DNA from: Phenylobacterium aquaticum
GTDB taxonomy: Bacteria > Pseudomonadota > Alphaproteobacteria > Caulobacterales > Caulobacteraceae
Direction: 5' to 3'
Assembly (NCBI RefSeq): GCF_947378715.1
Contig: NZ_CANCLE010000086.1
Coordinates: 1-16,455, forward strand
DNA: 16,455 nt
Below the pieces are notes generated by a model that had not been told where the DNA came from, did not search any database, and was given only the letters and a program-made list of their open reading frames with translations. Below, one piece after another: positions 16,040-16,455 of the stretch; positions within the stretch are counted from its first letter, which is position 1; each line of letters starts with the position of its first letter. Made by a program: the position numbers and the translations under genes.

Positions 16040-16455
16040 CTAGATCGACAGGCGGCGCATCATCATGGCGACCAGGAACGGGTGGAAGCGCCCGACCGGG
16101 ATCATATAGAGCCGGCCCAGCAGATTGTGGGTCTGGACCAGAGCCGAGACGACATAGGTCGCGCGCCCGGGCCCGCCGCGCCGCAGATAGGAGATGCGGA
16201 CGTCGAGGTGACGGTCGTCGATGCCGAGCACCAGTTCATCTGCGTCCACGGACTCGATCGTGAAGATGCTGAACCGGTCGCCGACGCTATAGCCCTTGGC
16301 GCCGGGCGGGTGGCGGGCGCCGAGCCGCCCGACGGTCTTGAGGCCCAGCGGTCGGACGATCATGTCGCGAAGCGCCAGCAATCCCTCGACCCAGGCCGGC
16401 GTCACCCCTTGGGCCCGCGCGGCGATTTCGGTCGCGGTCAGGGTCGGGTCGCGAA
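16040..16455 (-). CDS. DUF2867 domain-containing protein, 5' end outside window
   Basis: The open frame continues through the right edge without a start or stop, so the gene is partial. The GTG at 16405 is an internal codon: the 16 residues before it (TLTATEIAARAQG and neighbours) continue the same fold-like sequence. Family features are PAWVEGLLALRDMIVRPLGL, GDRFSIFTIESVDADELVLG, the DRHLDVRISYL strand, and the C-terminal block with HNLLGRLYMIPVGRFHPFLV and MMMRRL. The function of this family is not known. The TAG stop at 16042-16040 touches the TGA of usg, leaving no spacer and no room for a separate terminator. Confidence 0.8.
   Translation of the reverse strand, partial: RDPTLTATEIAARAQGVTPAWVEGLLALRDMIVRPLGLKTVGRLGARHPPGAKGYSVGDRFSIFTIESVDADELVLGIDDRHLDVRISYLRRGGPGRATYVVSALVQTHNLLGRLYMIPVGRFHPFLVAMMMRRLSI

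Noticed and set aside
16403..16405. GTG start for the DUF2867 gene
   Set aside because: The frame stays open to the window edge with plausible protein sequence before the GTG, so the true start is outside.

Overview
The window is GC-rich chromosomal DNA from an alphaproteobacterium, most likely of the order Caulobacterales (Caulobacter, Phenylobacterium or Brevundimonas type). The basis is the N-terminus of RpoB, the alphaproteobacterial form of EF-G, S12 and S7, a usg-family protein and a DUF2867 protein. It is mostly core information-processing DNA: the rpoB-rpoC operon and the str operon (rpsL-rpsG-fusA-tuf), all read on the minus strand, i.e. from right to left.

In transcription order (right to left): a DUF2867 gene (16455-16040, minus, start outside the window) converges exactly on a plus-strand usg-family gene (15767-16039). 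A 426-bp divergent region holds the rpoB leader, which can form four consecutive hairpins. Then come rpoB (15340-11270), rpoC (11174-6978) and a strong hairpin after rpoC. The rpoC to S9-gene spacer (6673-6977) contains an FNR/FixK-type box, a -10-like element and a hairpin plus T-tract, arranged as a small RNA gene would be. A secreted S9-type protein follows (6660-4687); its nucleophile serine is alanine. A plus-strand gene (4035-4676) encodes a TonB/TolA-like membrane-anchored protein without a recognisable TonB C-terminal domain. Finally the str operon runs off the left edge: rpsL (3701-3330), rpsG (3317-2844), fusA (2741-663) and tuf (614-1, truncated).

The essential genes work together: RpoB and RpoC form the RNA polymerase core, S12 and S7 are 30S proteins, and EF-G and EF-Tu are the elongation GTPases. 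In many bacteria rpoBC and str are adjacent. Here a segment of about 3.3 kb (about 3700-6980), holding two non-core genes and a possible regulatory RNA, lies between them. The genes rplKAJL are not directly upstream of rpoB.

The coding calls are secure for the core genes. The regulatory elements (sRNA, FNR/FixK box, leader hairpins, inverted repeats) were read by eye from base complementarity and have no experimental or comparative support here.
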